Of a stretch of 64,000 bases of DNA, positions 7,801 through 16,487 are shown one piece after another. The position numbers and the translations under genes are program-made. Under the pieces are notes generated by a model. That model was not told the DNA's origin. It did not search any database and saw only the letters and a list, made by a program, of their open reading frames with translations. The stretch is from CAYOHG01 sp964465125 (GTDB taxonomy: Bacteria; Planctomycetota; Phycisphaerae; UBA1845; Fen-1342), in contig CAYXIO010000013.1 in NCBI GenBank assembly GCA_964465125.1, forward strand, positions 1 to 64,000, given 5' to 3'. Position 1 is the stretch's first letter. Every line of letters starts with the position of its first letter.

Positions 7801-9717
7801 CTACGTAACGGGGTTCCATCGCCGGGACCAGTGCTCAAGCATCATCAGGCTCCAAAGAGCATGTCCGTGGTGCTCGACGCCCGCCAGGTGTGACCCGATC
7901 AGTTGCCGGAGCCAGTCCGCTCGGAAGATGCGGCTTGCCAGGCTTCCACCGGAAAGCAGCGTGCTCTCCAGCGCGGGCTTCAGTTCCGACCGGAACCACT
8001 CCCCGACCGGCACGCCGAACCCCATTTTGCTTCGGCGAAGCGTCTCAGCGGGAAGGAAGCCGCCCGCCCAGTCGCGCAGAATCCGCTTGCCGCCGCGCGG
8101 CCCGACGCGCCAGTCCACCGGCAGTCGCTGCGCGAACTCGACGACCTCGTGATCCAGGAACGGACAGCGGCATTCCAGCCCGCAGGCCATCGAGGCGCGA
8201 TCCACTTTCACCAGCAGGTCGCCGGGCAGATAGCTGGCGAAGTCAGTCCAGATCGCGGCTTCGACCACCTCCGGACCGCCGGTGCCATACAGCCGCTCGA
8301 ACCACTCGACCGGCGCGTCGAGCTCGACCTGCTCGCGAAACTCGCGGGAATAGCCGGCCGCGAGTTGCAGCGGCGTAAACACGTTCATCCAGGCGAGATA
8401 GCGCCGCGCCGGCGAGGCGGCGAGCGCCTGAAGAAAGCGATACGTCTTGCGGCTGAGGCTTTTGGACTGGCCGCGCGGCAGCAGGCGCGCCACGGCCGCC
8501 AGCGGCGCGCGAACCATCGACGGCACCCAGTCCATGCGTCCGGCCAGCCGGGCCGCGCGGTAGCGATCATAGCCGCCGAAGCACTCGTCGCCGGCGTCAC
8601 CGGTCAGCGCGACCGTCACGCCGCCACGCGTAAAACGCGAGAGGTAGTACGTCGGGATGGCGGACGAGTCGGCGAATGGCTCGTCGTAGTGATACGCGAG
8701 GGTGTCGAGCACTTCGAGCGCCTGGGGCGTGACGATTTGCTCGTGATGCTCGGTGTGAAAGAAGTCGGCGACCGTACGGGCATGCGCGCTCTCGTCGAAG
8801 CGCGGATCGGCAAAGCCGATCGAGTAGGTTCGCAGCGGTGAGGCCCCCAGCCGCCGCATCAGTCCCACCACGATCGACGAGTCGATTCCGCCGGAAAGAA
8901 ACGCTCCGATCGGCACGTCGGCAACGAGGCGCTTCTGAACCGCGCGGGTCAGCAGCACGTCCAGCGTCTCGCGCGCCTCCGCGTAGGCGCGGTCGGATCG
9001 CCCGCCAATGGCCTCGGCAATCGTCCCGCTCGGGACCGTCCAATAGCGCTGGGGATGCGCCACCACCTCCGCACCGTGGGCGCATTCCAACCGGCTGGCC
9101 GGCGGCAGGTGGCGAACATGGCGATAGATCGAGCGCGGCGCTGGAACGTACTGGAACAGCAGGTACTCGTGCAACGCCTGCGGATCGAGCGCGCGCGAGA
9201 CGTCGTGGAGCTCCAGCAGGGCCTTGGTTTCACTCGCGAAAGCGAGCCGGCCGTTCGCGATCGCATACGCCAGCGGCTTCTTGCCGAGCCGGTCGCGGGC
9301 CAGCAGCAACCTTCCTTCCGCCTCGTCCCACAGCGCCAGCGCAAACATGCCCGCGAGACGGAGCACGCAATCCGGCCCCCATTCCTCGAAGGCGTGCACG
9401 ATGACTTCCGCGTCGCTCTCGGTGCGGAAGCGATGCCCGTTGTCGAGCAGGTCGGCGCGCAGCTCGCGATAGTTGTAAATCTCGCCGTTGAACGTCAGCC
9501 AGATCGTGCCGTCCTCATTCGAGATCGGCTGGTGCCCGCCGGCCAGGTCGATGATCGCCAGCCGCCGAAAGCCCAGGGTGCAGCGTCCAAGCGGGTCGAC
9601 GTAGACGCCGGCGTCGTCCGGCCCGCGATGCGCGAGCGTTGCCGACATCCGCCGCGCGTCGTCGTGCGTGGCGCGCTGCTGATGCGAGAGGCACAGAAGG
9701 CCGGCGATTCCGCACAT
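7801..9717 (-). CDS. asnB: Asparagine synthase (glutamine-hydrolysing)
   Basis: A 638-residue class II amidotransferase. Starting at ATG 9717 puts the catalytic cysteine at position 2 (MCGIAGLL), as required after Met removal. The glutaminase domain (1-210) has LAHRGPDD, RRLAIIDL and FNGEIYNY. The synthetase domain carries the ATP pyrophosphatase loop SGGIDSS and later LTGDAGDE. The reaction is aspartate + glutamine + ATP to asparagine. Long AsnB proteins like this also modify amino sugars or surface polymers in envelope clusters, so the substrate is not certain. A TATTCT box lies 13 bases before the ATG and no Shine-Dalgarno is evident. The upstream extension to 9780 lacks family similarity. 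Confidence 0.93.
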   Translation of the reverse strand: MCGIAGLLCLSHQQRATHDDARRMSATLAHRGPDDAGVYVDPLGRCTLGFRRLAIIDLAGGHQPISNEDGTIWLTFNGEIYNYRELRADLLDNGHRFRTESDAEVIVHAFEEWGPDCVLRLAGMFALALWDEAEGRLLLARDRLGKKPLAYAIANGRLAFASETKALLELHDVSRALDPQALHEYLLFQYVPAPRSIYRHVRHLPPASRLECAHGAEVVAHPQRYWTVPSGTIAEAIGGRSDRAYAEARETLDVLLTRAVQKRLVADVPIGAFLSGGIDSSIVVGLMRRLGASPLRTYSIGFADPRFDESAHARTVADFFHTEHHEQIVTPQALEVLDTLAYHYDEPFADSSAIPTYYLSRFTRGGVTVALTGDAGDECFGGYDRYRAARLAGRMDWVPSMVRAPLAAVARLLPRGQSKSLSRKTYRFLQALAASPARRYLAWMNVFTPLQLAAGYSREFREQVELDAPVEWFERLYGTGGPEVVEAAIWTDFASYLPGDLLVKVDRASMACGLECRCPFLDHEVVEFAQRLPVDWRVGPRGGKRILRDWAGGFLPAETLRRSKMGFGVPVGEWFRSELKPALESTLLSGGSLASRIFRADWLRQLIGSHLAGVEHHGHALWSLMMLEHWSRRWNPVT

Positions 9718-9785
9718 GAGTTGGCATTCCAGAATAGCCGCGCGCCGGGGAACCGTACATGCGGCCGCGACGCCGGCCACTCAGG

Positions 9786-10631
9786 CTACGAGCGCCCCGC
9801 CGCGCCGGTTCGCCGAGCGCTTCGCAGCGCCTGACAGCGCGGGCAGACATGCGTGCCGCGCTGGCCGACCCGCAACGCGGCAATCGGGGTTCGGCAGCGC
9901 ACGCAGGGCTCGCCCGTGCGGCCGTACACGCTGAAATGCCGCTGCATCTCGCCGCCGGGGTAGATCCAGTCGATCGTCGCCCCGTTCAGGCGAATCCCCT
10001 TGCGCAGCACGAATCGAATGGCGCGGCGGAGTGCCGCGATTTGGGGGTCACGCAGCTCGTCGCTCCGCGAGAGCGGGTGCAGGCCGGCATGAAACAGGGC
10101 CTCGTCCGTGTAGATGTTCCCCAACCCCGCCAGCACCGACTGATCCAGCAGCAGCGGCTTGAGCTGACGCGAGCGCCGGCGAAGCAGATCCGTCAGGGCC
10201 TGGCGAGTGAAACCTGCATCCAGCGGTTCCGGTCCGAGCCGGCCCTCCAGCTCCGCAAGGCGGTCCGTGAAAAGAATGCGCCCGAACTTCCGCGCGTCAC
10301 AGAAAAGCAGCCGGTCGCCGCCCGACATCGCCAGTTCGGCACGGACGTGCGCGGGGCCCTCGTCGCAATCCGCGGACCACTCGAACCGCCCGCTCATGCG
10401 CAGGTGAATCAGCAGGTGCCCCGCCGGCTTCGTATCGCACAAATCCATGACGACGAATTTCGCCCGCCGCCACAGGCGTGCGATGCGCCGACCCTGCACG
10501 CGCCGCCGCACGGTGTCCGCGTCCGGCGAGCACTGCTTCGGCCAGTGCGAGATGAAGTCGACAATCCGGCGGCCGTCGAGGCGAGCGCGAAAGCGGCGGA
10601 CGATCGATTCGACCTCGGGCAGCTCGGGCAT
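9786..10631 (-). CDS. mutM: Formamidopyrimidine-DNA glycosylase
   Basis: A 281-residue base-excision repair enzyme that removes 8-oxoguanine and other oxidised purines. The start at 10631 gives MPELPEVE, where Pro2 is the catalytic nucleophile and Glu3 the proton donor, so longer frames are wrong. The helix-two-turn-helix region has SVLAGLGNIYTDEALF, and the C-terminus is the zinc finger CVRC ... CPRC. Full family length. There is no Shine-Dalgarno; instead TACGAT lies 6 bases before the ATG, so the mRNA may be leaderless. Confidence 0.95.
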   Translation of the reverse strand: MPELPEVESIVRRFRARLDGRRIVDFISHWPKQCSPDADTVRRRVQGRRIARLWRRAKFVVMDLCDTKPAGHLLIHLRMSGRFEWSADCDEGPAHVRAELAMSGGDRLLFCDARKFGRILFTDRLAELEGRLGPEPLDAGFTRQALTDLLRRRSRQLKPLLLDQSVLAGLGNIYTDEALFHAGLHPLSRSDELRDPQIAALRRAIRFVLRKGIRLNGATIDWIYPGGEMQRHFSVYGRTGEPCVRCRTPIAALRVGQRGTHVCPRCQALRSARRTGAAGRS

Positions 10632-10637
10632 AGGGCA

Positions 10638-10643
10638 ATCGTA
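10638..10643 (-). promoter_or_regulatory. TANNNT box of a candidate leaderless promoter (mutM)
   Basis: TACGAT on the minus strand, 6 bases before the mutM ATG. A partial -35 (GTGTCA) lies 17 bases upstream. A start site 6-7 bases downstream would fall on the initiation codon. Confidence 0.4.
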
Positions 10644-10727
10644 AGGGCGCTGCGCCGCGTTGACACGCGGCACGGCGCCCCTTGATCGGCTTGCGTCCTG
10701 GTTTTCAGGCCGCCGGTTGCGCGCCGG

Positions 10728-11870
10728 CTACAGCCGCTCGGCGAAGACTTTCTGCGCCGCCGTCACGCCGGCGCCGAGGGTGAACTTGTGCCCGAGCTTG
10801 TAGAGACTCTGCTCGAGGGCGGCGATCGCCAGCACGGTGTCCATCTGGTCCACGTAGCCCATGTGGCCGAGGCGGAAGATCTTGCCCTTGAGCTCGTCCT
10901 GCCCGCCCGCGGATTGGATGCCGAAGCGCTTCTCCAGGTCGTTGCGCAGGTCCTTGACCGTCACGCCCGCCGGCGGACACAGCGCGGACACCGAATCGCT
11001 GGGCCGCTTGCTGAAGACCTTCAGGCCGATCGCCTCGCCCGCCGCGCGCGTCGCGGCCGCCATCGCCGCCACGCGCTTCCACACGTTCTCCATGCCCTCC
11101 GCAAGGAGTATGTCCAGCGCCTTGACCAAACCGCGAACGAGCAGATGCGCCGGCGTGAAGGGCGTATCGAACTCGGCGGCGCTCTTGAACGCCTTGTTCA
11201 GGTTCAGGTAATAGGCGCGCTGCGTCTTGTTGGCCGCGATCACTTCCCTGGCCTTCGGGCTGACCGCCACGAATCCGAGGCCCGGCGGCAGCATCAGCGA
11301 CTTCTGCGCGCCGGTGATCACCACGTCGACGCCCCAATCGTCCGGCTTGAGCGGCAGCGCGCCGGCGGAGGTGATGCAGTCCGCCAGCAGCAGCTTGCCG
11401 TTCTGCTTGCAGACCTTGCCGATCGCTTCGAGATCGCAGGCGGTGGCCGTCGAGGTCTCGCTGTGCACGACCATCACGCTGGTGAGCGCGGGGTCCTTCT
11501 TGAGCCACTCGCCGACCATCTCGGGCGTCGCCGGCGTGCCCCACTCAATGGCGTGGCGGACGACGTTCAGTCCGAACTGCTGCGCGATCTCGCCCCAGCG
11601 CTGTCCGAACTTGCCGCTCTCCAGCGTCAGCAGCTTCGAGCCGGCCGGATGGCAGCCGAGAATGGCGGCTTCGGCGGCCGCCGTGCCCGAGCCGGTCAGA
11701 ATGAGCACGTCGTACTGCGTCATCATCACCTGCTTGAGCTTCGCGGTCGCGTCCTTCATGAAACCCTTGAACCAGTCGGTGCGGTGGTGCTCGAACGGCC
11801 GGGCCATCTCGAGCAGGACTTCCTCAGGCACGGCACACGGACCCGGAGTAAACAGGCGAATCTTCTTCAT
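10728..11870 (-). CDS. Class V aminotransferase, alanine-glyoxylate / serine-pyruvate type
   Basis: A 380-residue PLP enzyme of fold type I. The N-terminus KIRLFTPGPCAVPEEVLLEMARP is typical of serine-pyruvate and alanine-glyoxylate aminotransferases. The cofactor lysine is Lys190 in GAQKSLMLPPG, and TGSGTAAAEAA binds the phosphate. These enzymes move amino groups between alanine, serine and glyoxylate, feeding glycine/serine or photorespiration-like metabolism; the exact donor cannot be told from sequence. It is convergent with nothing and divergent from the PtsN-like gene. Start ATG 11870 matches the family N-terminus, with a GGAGG-like stretch just upstream (GGGAGGCCCGCA). Confidence 0.9.
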   Translation of the reverse strand: MKKIRLFTPGPCAVPEEVLLEMARPFEHHRTDWFKGFMKDATAKLKQVMMTQYDVLILTGSGTAAAEAAILGCHPAGSKLLTLESGKFGQRWGEIAQQFGLNVVRHAIEWGTPATPEMVGEWLKKDPALTSVMVVHSETSTATACDLEAIGKVCKQNGKLLLADCITSAGALPLKPDDWGVDVVITGAQKSLMLPPGLGFVAVSPKAREVIAANKTQRAYYLNLNKAFKSAAEFDTPFTPAHLLVRGLVKALDILLAEGMENVWKRVAAMAAATRAAGEAIGLKVFSKRPSDSVSALCPPAGVTVKDLRNDLEKRFGIQSAGGQDELKGKIFRLGHMGYVDQMDTVLAIAALEQSLYKLGHKFTLGAGVTAAQKVFAERL

Positions 11871-11991
11871 TGCGGGCCTCCCATGGCAGGATCGACGCGG
11901 CGTTGGCCGCGGGTGTTATCGCATCCGTGCATGCTACCGCCGCCGCGATCCGCCGGACAGATCGCCCCCGCCGGTCCGTCGCGGCGGGCTT

Positions 11992-12020
11992 TTGGCAAGC
12001 GGTGAAAGGCGTGCTAAACT
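11992..12020 (+). promoter_or_regulatory. Promoter of the PtsN-like gene
   Basis: TTGGCA (11992-11997), a 17-base spacer and TAAACT (12015-12020). Transcription would start near 12027, about 23 bases before the ATG. Confidence 0.65.
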
Positions 12021-12049
12021 AGTGGCTTACGTCCAGCCCAGGGGAGGCT

Positions 12050-12523
12050 ATGGAGCTCTCGAAGATCATCACCCCCGAGCGCGTGCGCGTTCCGCTCGCG
12101 GGAACGGACAAGAAGGCCGTCATCACCGAGCTGGTGCAGTTGCTCGCCGATACCGGCGCGCTGAGCGACCGCGACGCCGCATTGCAGGCTGTGCTCACCC
12201 GCGAGGCTGAGCGAACCACCGGCATCGGCTATGGCCTGGCGATCCCGCACGGCAAGACCGACAGTTGCCGCCAGCTTGCCGTCGCCGTCGGCAAGCCCGC
12301 CCAGCCGGTGGAGTTCCAGAGCTACGACGGCCGCCCGGTCACGTTCATCGTGATGCTGATCAGCCCGCCCGATCAGACCGGTCCGCACATCCAGGCCCTG
12401 GCCAAGATTTCCCGGCTCATGAACGTCGCCGACTTCCGCGCCGCGGTCGACCGCTGCACGACGTCGCGCGAGCTGCTGACCGCGATCGAGACCTTCGAGC
12501 AGGCCGATCACAACCCGCACTGA
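12050..12523 (+). CDS. PTS IIA-type phosphocarrier protein (PtsN/EIIA-Ntr-like)
   Basis: A 157-residue single-domain EIIA protein of the fructose/mannitol class. The phosphorylation site is His67 in GLAIPHGKTD, flanked by the usual EAERTTGIGYG. Alone, without IIB or IIC domains, such proteins act as regulators of the nitrogen PTS type. It begins with MELSKIITPERV, a common EIIA start, and GGGGAGG precedes ATG 12050. The RsbU-like phosphatase gene follows 129 bases later and may be co-transcribed, but that gap holds its own ribosome binding site. No HPr or enzyme I gene is seen here. Confidence 0.9.
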   Translation: MELSKIITPERVRVPLAGTDKKAVITELVQLLADTGALSDRDAALQAVLTREAERTTGIGYGLAIPHGKTDSCRQLAVAVGKPAQPVEFQSYDGRPVTFIVMLISPPDQTGPHIQALAKISRLMNVADFRAAVDRCTTSRELLTAIETFEQADHNPH

Positions 12524-12652
12524 GACACCTTCCGGGCCGCGAAGCCTTTTCGGCGCGGCAGGTTGCGTATGAAAGTCGCAAGTCCACCGCGCCGATACCC
12601 GCTGTGGGGCCTTCGGCCCTGCCCCCGAATCCCGGTCCGCGGGGAGCAAGGC

Positions 12653-14056
12653 ATGCGTTCCGCACACGTTCACGTCGTCCTCGGTGAAGAACCTCCGTCC
12701 GCCGCGCTGGAGGCGGCCCTGCGCCGCGCCGGCGCCTCGGCCCGATTCGACCCTCTTTCCGACGTGCTGCGCCGTCCCACGCTGCCCAGCGCTGACGCGA
12801 TGGTCGTCGTGGCCCCGCGGCCCGGTTCGAGCGACTCCCAGCGGATGTCGACATTGTGGCGGCGCGTGGCGGATCGACCGCGCGCGACGCTGCTGGTAGC
12901 GCCGGTCGGCGCCGCCGAGCCGCGCGGTGATTGCCCCGGCGAGCTTCCGGTCTCAATCTCCGTCGCGCCAAGCGAAGACGAGCTGGCAGCTCGGCTGCGG
13001 ACGCTGATCGACCTCGGCCCCAGCCTCGCCCGGCTCGCCCGGAAGCCCGCACCGGCGCCCTGCGAAACGGGCAAAACACCTGACCTCACGCGGGAGCTGA
13101 CCCACGCAGGGCGCATTCAGCGATCGCTCTTTCCCAGGCAACTGCCGCCGATCGACCCGTTTTCGCTCCACGCCATCTACCGGCCGGCGAGCGATGTCGC
13201 CGGCGACATCTTCGACGTGCGGCGGCTGGAGGATGACCACGTCGCCCTGGCCCTGGCGGACGCCGAAGGCAAGGGCGTGCCCGCGGCGCTTCTCACGGTG
13301 CTGGCCAAGCGGGCTCTGGAATTCGGGGCGCGCCTCGACACCGTCCCACCGAGGCCGCAGGACGTGCTGCGCCGCCTGAATCAGGATCTTTGCGCCGCCG
13401 ACCTGGCCGACTGCGGGTTCGTCGCAGCGGTCTACGCGGTTCTGCATCTGCCGTCGCGCCGGCTGCGGCTGGCGCGCAGCGGAGCGCCCTACCCGCTCAT
13501 CCGCCGCGCCGACGGTTCGATGGAGCTGATTCGTAGCGAGGGCATCGTCGCCGGCGTATGCGCAGACGCGGAATTCGAGTGCATCGAGACGACGCTCAAC
13601 CCCGGCGACGCCCTGCTGCTCTACTCCGACGGGGTGGATACGATCGCGCCGCCGTCGTGCCCGGGCGGTGATTCCACACGGCTCGCTCGAACGCTGGTCA
13701 CCGCGAGCCGCCATGTCACACCCGCGCCGGGGCGGCGATTCCGGCACCGCAGCCCGTCTGCCGCGGTGCTGCGCAACCGCGTCGCGGGATACGGTTCCGC
13801 CGGCGCCGCGCCCGGTCAAGCGTTGGAGTCGGCCGCGCCAGCCGCCGCCGGAAGCTTCACAAACGAGGCGCGGCGCCTGGAAGCGCGCGGCGAGTTAGAC
13901 CGCCGGATTCGCAAGAGCCCCTGGTATCGTCGCTTCCAATGCTTCGGCGCCGAGGCGCTGGTTGGGTATCTGTCCGCCCGACACGACATCGTGCGGCGGC
14001 TCGGTCTGCCGCTCGATGACGTCACGGCGCTGGCCCTGCACAGCGGCCCGCAGTAG
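12653..14056 (+). CDS. PP2C-family serine phosphatase (RsbU/SpoIIE type)
   Basis: A 467-residue protein. The C-terminal two thirds is a SpoIIE/RsbU phosphatase: a linker helix AGRIQRSLFP, metal ligands in VAGDIFD, ALADAEGKGVPAALL and LLLYSDGVD, and an end LDDVTALAL. The first 140 residues look like a degenerate receiver-like alpha/beta domain without a clear phospho-Asp. Such phosphatases dephosphorylate anti-anti-sigma proteins in partner-switching. A stretch around residues 345-400, rich in Arg, Pro and Ala, departs from the family. GGGGAG 6 bases before ATG 12653 decides the start over the longer frame from 12563. Confidence 0.88.
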   Translation: MRSAHVHVVLGEEPPSAALEAALRRAGASARFDPLSDVLRRPTLPSADAMVVVAPRPGSSDSQRMSTLWRRVADRPRATLLVAPVGAAEPRGDCPGELPVSISVAPSEDELAARLRTLIDLGPSLARLARKPAPAPCETGKTPDLTRELTHAGRIQRSLFPRQLPPIDPFSLHAIYRPASDVAGDIFDVRRLEDDHVALALADAEGKGVPAALLTVLAKRALEFGARLDTVPPRPQDVLRRLNQDLCAADLADCGFVAAVYAVLHLPSRRLRLARSGAPYPLIRRADGSMELIRSEGIVAGVCADAEFECIETTLNPGDALLLYSDGVDTIAPPSCPGGDSTRLARTLVTASRHVTPAPGRRFRHRSPSAAVLRNRVAGYGSAGAAPGQALESAAPAAAGSFTNEARRLEARGELDRRIRKSPWYRRFQCFGAEALVGYLSARHDIVRRLGLPLDDVTALALHSGPQ

Positions 14057-14286
14057 TCCATCCGCAGACTCATCGCGATTTCATGTGAATGCGCCGCGCG
14101 CGGGACGGGAACATCGCGGGCTCGCGTTCAGCGCTACGGCGCCGTGTCCCTCAAAGCACCGGAGCCGGCCACCACTACCGCCTGATCAGCGGCAACGGTG
14201 TCCGGCTCACTTGGTCCCATGCCGCGACAAGAGTGGTTGCGGCACAACGCCTCAGTCCCGTATCTCCAGTTGCCGAACGTGCTCCA

Positions 14287-14412
14287 TCAGAGTGCGAGGC
14301 TTGCCAGAAGCGAAACCGCGGCCCCGGTGACCAGCCACATCACGGTCGCGATGTTGGCCGCAACGCGGCGCTCGCGCGCGGTGAACTCCAGCAGCAGCGA
14401 TTCTCGCCGCAT
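14287..14412 (-). CDS. Small single-pass membrane protein (41 aa)
   Basis: An ORF of 41 codons. A basic/acidic head (MRRESLLLEFTARERRVAAN) is followed by one hydrophobic helix (IATVMWLVTGAAVSLLASLAL) that ends the protein. GGAGG stands 7 bases before ATG 14412, which is strong support for so short a frame. The start lies 2 bases after the stop of the 30-codon gene, and the Shine-Dalgarno falls inside that gene, so the two are translationally coupled. The topology is probably N-in. I recognise no family. Confidence 0.6.
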   Translation of the reverse strand: MRRESLLLEFTARERRVAANIATVMWLVTGAAVSLLASLAL

Positions 14413-14414
14413 GG

Positions 14415-14507
14415 TCAGGCCTCCATTCCGAGGAGGACATAATCGAAGAGACCCGTGATCCCTTCCCATATGTCGATCAGACCCGCCAGGAAGAAAGTGA
14501 TGTCCAT
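14415..14507 (-). CDS. Tiny hydrophobic protein (30 aa)
   Basis: An ORF of 30 codons: MDITFFLAGLIDIWEGITGL then FDYVLLGMEA. It is hydrophobic and acidic, with charged residues (Asp, Glu) on one face of a possible amphipathic helix. AGGAG 8 bases before ATG 14507 gives a good ribosome binding site. It is the first gene of a dicistron with the 41-aa membrane protein. Similarity to known small toxins, holins or leader peptides is not evident; the coupling suggests a two-component membrane unit or a leader controlling the second gene. Confidence 0.5.
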   Translation of the reverse strand: MDITFFLAGLIDIWEGITGLFDYVLLGMEA

Positions 14508-14875
14508 CGTACGGCTCCTGCAAGAACGGTCGCGGCACTACATCCGACCGGTCGCCCGGTGACGGATAACCGCTAAGAGGGAGCATCGGTCCGCGTCCGC
14601 ATCATTATTAACAAGTGAGCGCGAAATCTGCCGAACGAGCCGGGTCCGCTGCCCGAAACCGCGCGCAACTGGCAGAGATTGCGGAGTTTCGCGCGGATGA
14701 CGGAGTTTCGCCGCACACGGTTCCGGGCGGTCGTGGACGTTTCGCGGCTTCATTCAGGCACGCGCGATAATCCGCTTTGACCGGTTCCGCGAAGTTCCAA
14801 CTCGTGCCCTCGCGCGCAGGTCCGTCAGGACGCTGGGTGGCGTAGCGCTCCGGCGATCGAATAAGATGCCTCCGT
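14508..14875. other. Intergenic region upstream of the tiny-gene pair
   Basis: The region between the small ORFs and tRNA-Arg contains no supported gene of its own. It holds an AT-rich island (TTATTAACAA near 14607-14616) unusual for this GC-rich window, and two direct repeats at 14682-14711, so it probably carries the control region of the minus-strand small genes and the tRNA promoter. Confidence 0.45.
14682..14711. repeat. Paired 11-base direct repeat
   Basis: CGGAGTTTCGC occurs at 14682-14692 and again at 14701-14711, 19 bases apart. That is nearly two helical turns, as in operators bound by paired regulators. Confidence 0.5.
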
Positions 14876-14949
14876 GCGTCCGTAGCTCAATTGGACAGAG
14901 CATCGGTCTTCGGAACCGAGGGTTACAGGTTCGAGTCCTGTCGGGCGCG
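14876..14949 (+). tRNA. tRNA-Arg (anticodon UCG)
   Basis: A complete 74-base cloverleaf: acceptor arm GCGTCCG/CGGGCGC, D-arm GCTC/GAGC with GG in the loop, anticodon stem TCGGT/ACCGA with loop CTTCGGA (anticodon TCG), and T-arm ACAGG/CCTGT with loop TTCGAGT. Discriminator base is G. CCA is not encoded. It reads CGA and, by wobble, other CGN codons. Confidence 0.97.
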
Positions 14950-14993
14950 TTCGCTCGGGGCTGCCGGTCCCAAGCCTTACTTCCAGGCCCGCG

Positions 14994-15758
14994 TCACGTC
15001 GGCTCAGCCGGCTTCAGCTTCTCCGACGTCACCCGTGAGCATCGCCGCGCCAGCGATTCACCGCGCGCCCAGCCCTCGCCGACGCGCTCGTTCTCCATCG
15101 CCCAGAGCAGCATGCTGTGCAGCTCGTAGTGAGCGGCATCCAGCCCCCGCGCGCGCAGTCCCGACTGGAGGCCGAACGTCGCCGCGCCCGCCGCCGCCCA
15201 AGTTTCCGCGTCCATCGGCCCGCTATGGCCCGGCTCGGCGTTCGTCAAGGCCGCCTCGCACGCCGGCCGCGAGAACGACGTCCAGCCCCGACACCCGATC
15301 GGTCGCACCTCGTACACGCCGCAGTTGCCATCGGGAAGGAGCAGTGCGCAAGCGACCCGGGCGCGAGCGCGGCCTTCCAGGGAAAGGTGCGAAGCCTGAG
15401 CGGACGTGCCGGCCACGCGCTGACGCAGGTCGCCGAGTTCGGCCGGACTCCGCCGCGCCCGCAGCCAGTGGACGATCCGAATGGCCTCCGGCGCGGTGAT
15501 CGCCACGGCCAGCCGGCAGCACGCGGCACAACCCGCCTCGCAGGCCAGCTCGCGTCGCTGCGCCGACGCGGCGGCTACGTTCGAGACGCGCGTCTCCGCT
15601 GATTCCGCCAGACGCAGCGCCGCCGACGCCACGGGGAGCGATCGAAACGCGGCAGCGGCGGCCTGCTGCTGCTCGATCGTGATCTGCTCCGCCAGGCGGG
15701 CGAGCCGTCCCTGGGTCGGGTCGTCGGCCGGGCCGGTCTCGCGTTGGTCTGCCGACAT
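14994..15758 (-). CDS. YkgJ-family Cys-cluster (metal-chelating) protein
   Basis: A 254-residue protein with the CxxxCxxCC signature of the YkgJ/UPF0153 family: CEAGCAACC in the middle, then a distal CALLLPDGNCGVYEVRPIGCRGW. The clustered Cys residues are thought to bind zinc or iron-sulfur. A Gln/Ala-rich helix precedes it. The exact role is unknown for this family. AAGGAG six bases before ATG 15758 decides the start; a longer frame to 15878 would run into the divergent nitroreductase gene. Confidence 0.82.
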   Translation of the reverse strand: MSADQRETGPADDPTQGRLARLAEQITIEQQQAAAAAFRSLPVASAALRLAESAETRVSNVAAASAQRRELACEAGCAACCRLAVAITAPEAIRIVHWLRARRSPAELGDLRQRVAGTSAQASHLSLEGRARARVACALLLPDGNCGVYEVRPIGCRGWTSFSRPACEAALTNAEPGHSGPMDAETWAAAGAATFGLQSGLRARGLDAAHYELHSMLLWAMENERVGEGWARGESLARRCSRVTSEKLKPAEPT

Positions 15759-15856
15759 CCCGGCTCCTTGAGGTGCAACCCGCCGCGGCACGTCCGCGCG
15801 CATAACATCCATCCAGGCGCGCGACGCGTGGTGCGCCGCGCGATTGAGGAAGATCC

Positions 15857-16453
15857 ATGAGCAAGCTGCCCGACGCACGAGAGTTTCGCAAGCCGGCGCA
15901 TCCGGTCGAGTCGATTTTCTACACGCGCTGGTCGCCGCGCGCGATGAGCGGCGAGTCCATCAGCGAAAACGAGCTGAACCGCCTCTTCGAAGCCGCACGC
16001 TGGGCGCCTTCGACCTACAACGAGCAGGAGTGGCGATTCCTGTATGCGCGGCGTGACACGCCCCAATTCGCGACCTTCATGGAGTTCCTGGTGGAAGCGA
16101 ACCGCGCCTGGTGCGTCAACGCGGCGGTGCTGATCGCGGTCCTCGCTCACAAGGTCTTCTCGCGCAATGGCCAGTCCAATCCCGTGCACACGCTCGATAC
16201 CGGCGCGGCGCTTGAAAACCTGCTGCTCCAGGGCTCGGCGATGGGACTGGTCACACACGGCATGGCCGGCTTCGATCGGGATCGTGTCCGCGCGGCGCTG
16301 GGCGTGCCGCACGACTACGCCGTCGAGGCCATGGTCGCCGTCGGCCGGCCCGGCGACCCCGCGGCGCTGCCGGCGGAGCTGCGGGCGCGCGAAACACCCA
16401 CGGACCGCATGCCGATCGCGTCGTTCGCGCGCGAGGGAAAATTCGCGCTCTGA
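15857..16453 (+). CDS. Nitroreductase-family oxidoreductase
   Basis: A 198-residue flavoprotein of the nitroreductase superfamily. The FMN-binding segment RWSPRAMSGE and the helix FEAARWAPSTYNEQEWRF are typical, followed by ALENLLLQGSAMGLVTHGMAGF near the C-terminal cofactor site. Family members reduce nitroaromatics, quinones or other electrophiles with NAD(P)H; the physiological substrate is unknown. GAGGA precedes ATG 15857 by 7 bases. It is divergent from the YkgJ-type gene with a 98-base shared upstream region. Confidence 0.88.
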   Translation: MSKLPDAREFRKPAHPVESIFYTRWSPRAMSGESISENELNRLFEAARWAPSTYNEQEWRFLYARRDTPQFATFMEFLVEANRAWCVNAAVLIAVLAHKVFSRNGQSNPVHTLDTGAALENLLLQGSAMGLVTHGMAGFDRDRVRAALGVPHDYAVEAMVAVGRPGDPAALPAELRARETPTDRMPIASFAREGKFAL

Positions 16454-16487
16454 ACAAGGTCTTAGGCCCGCGCGCGGGCTGCGGCAC

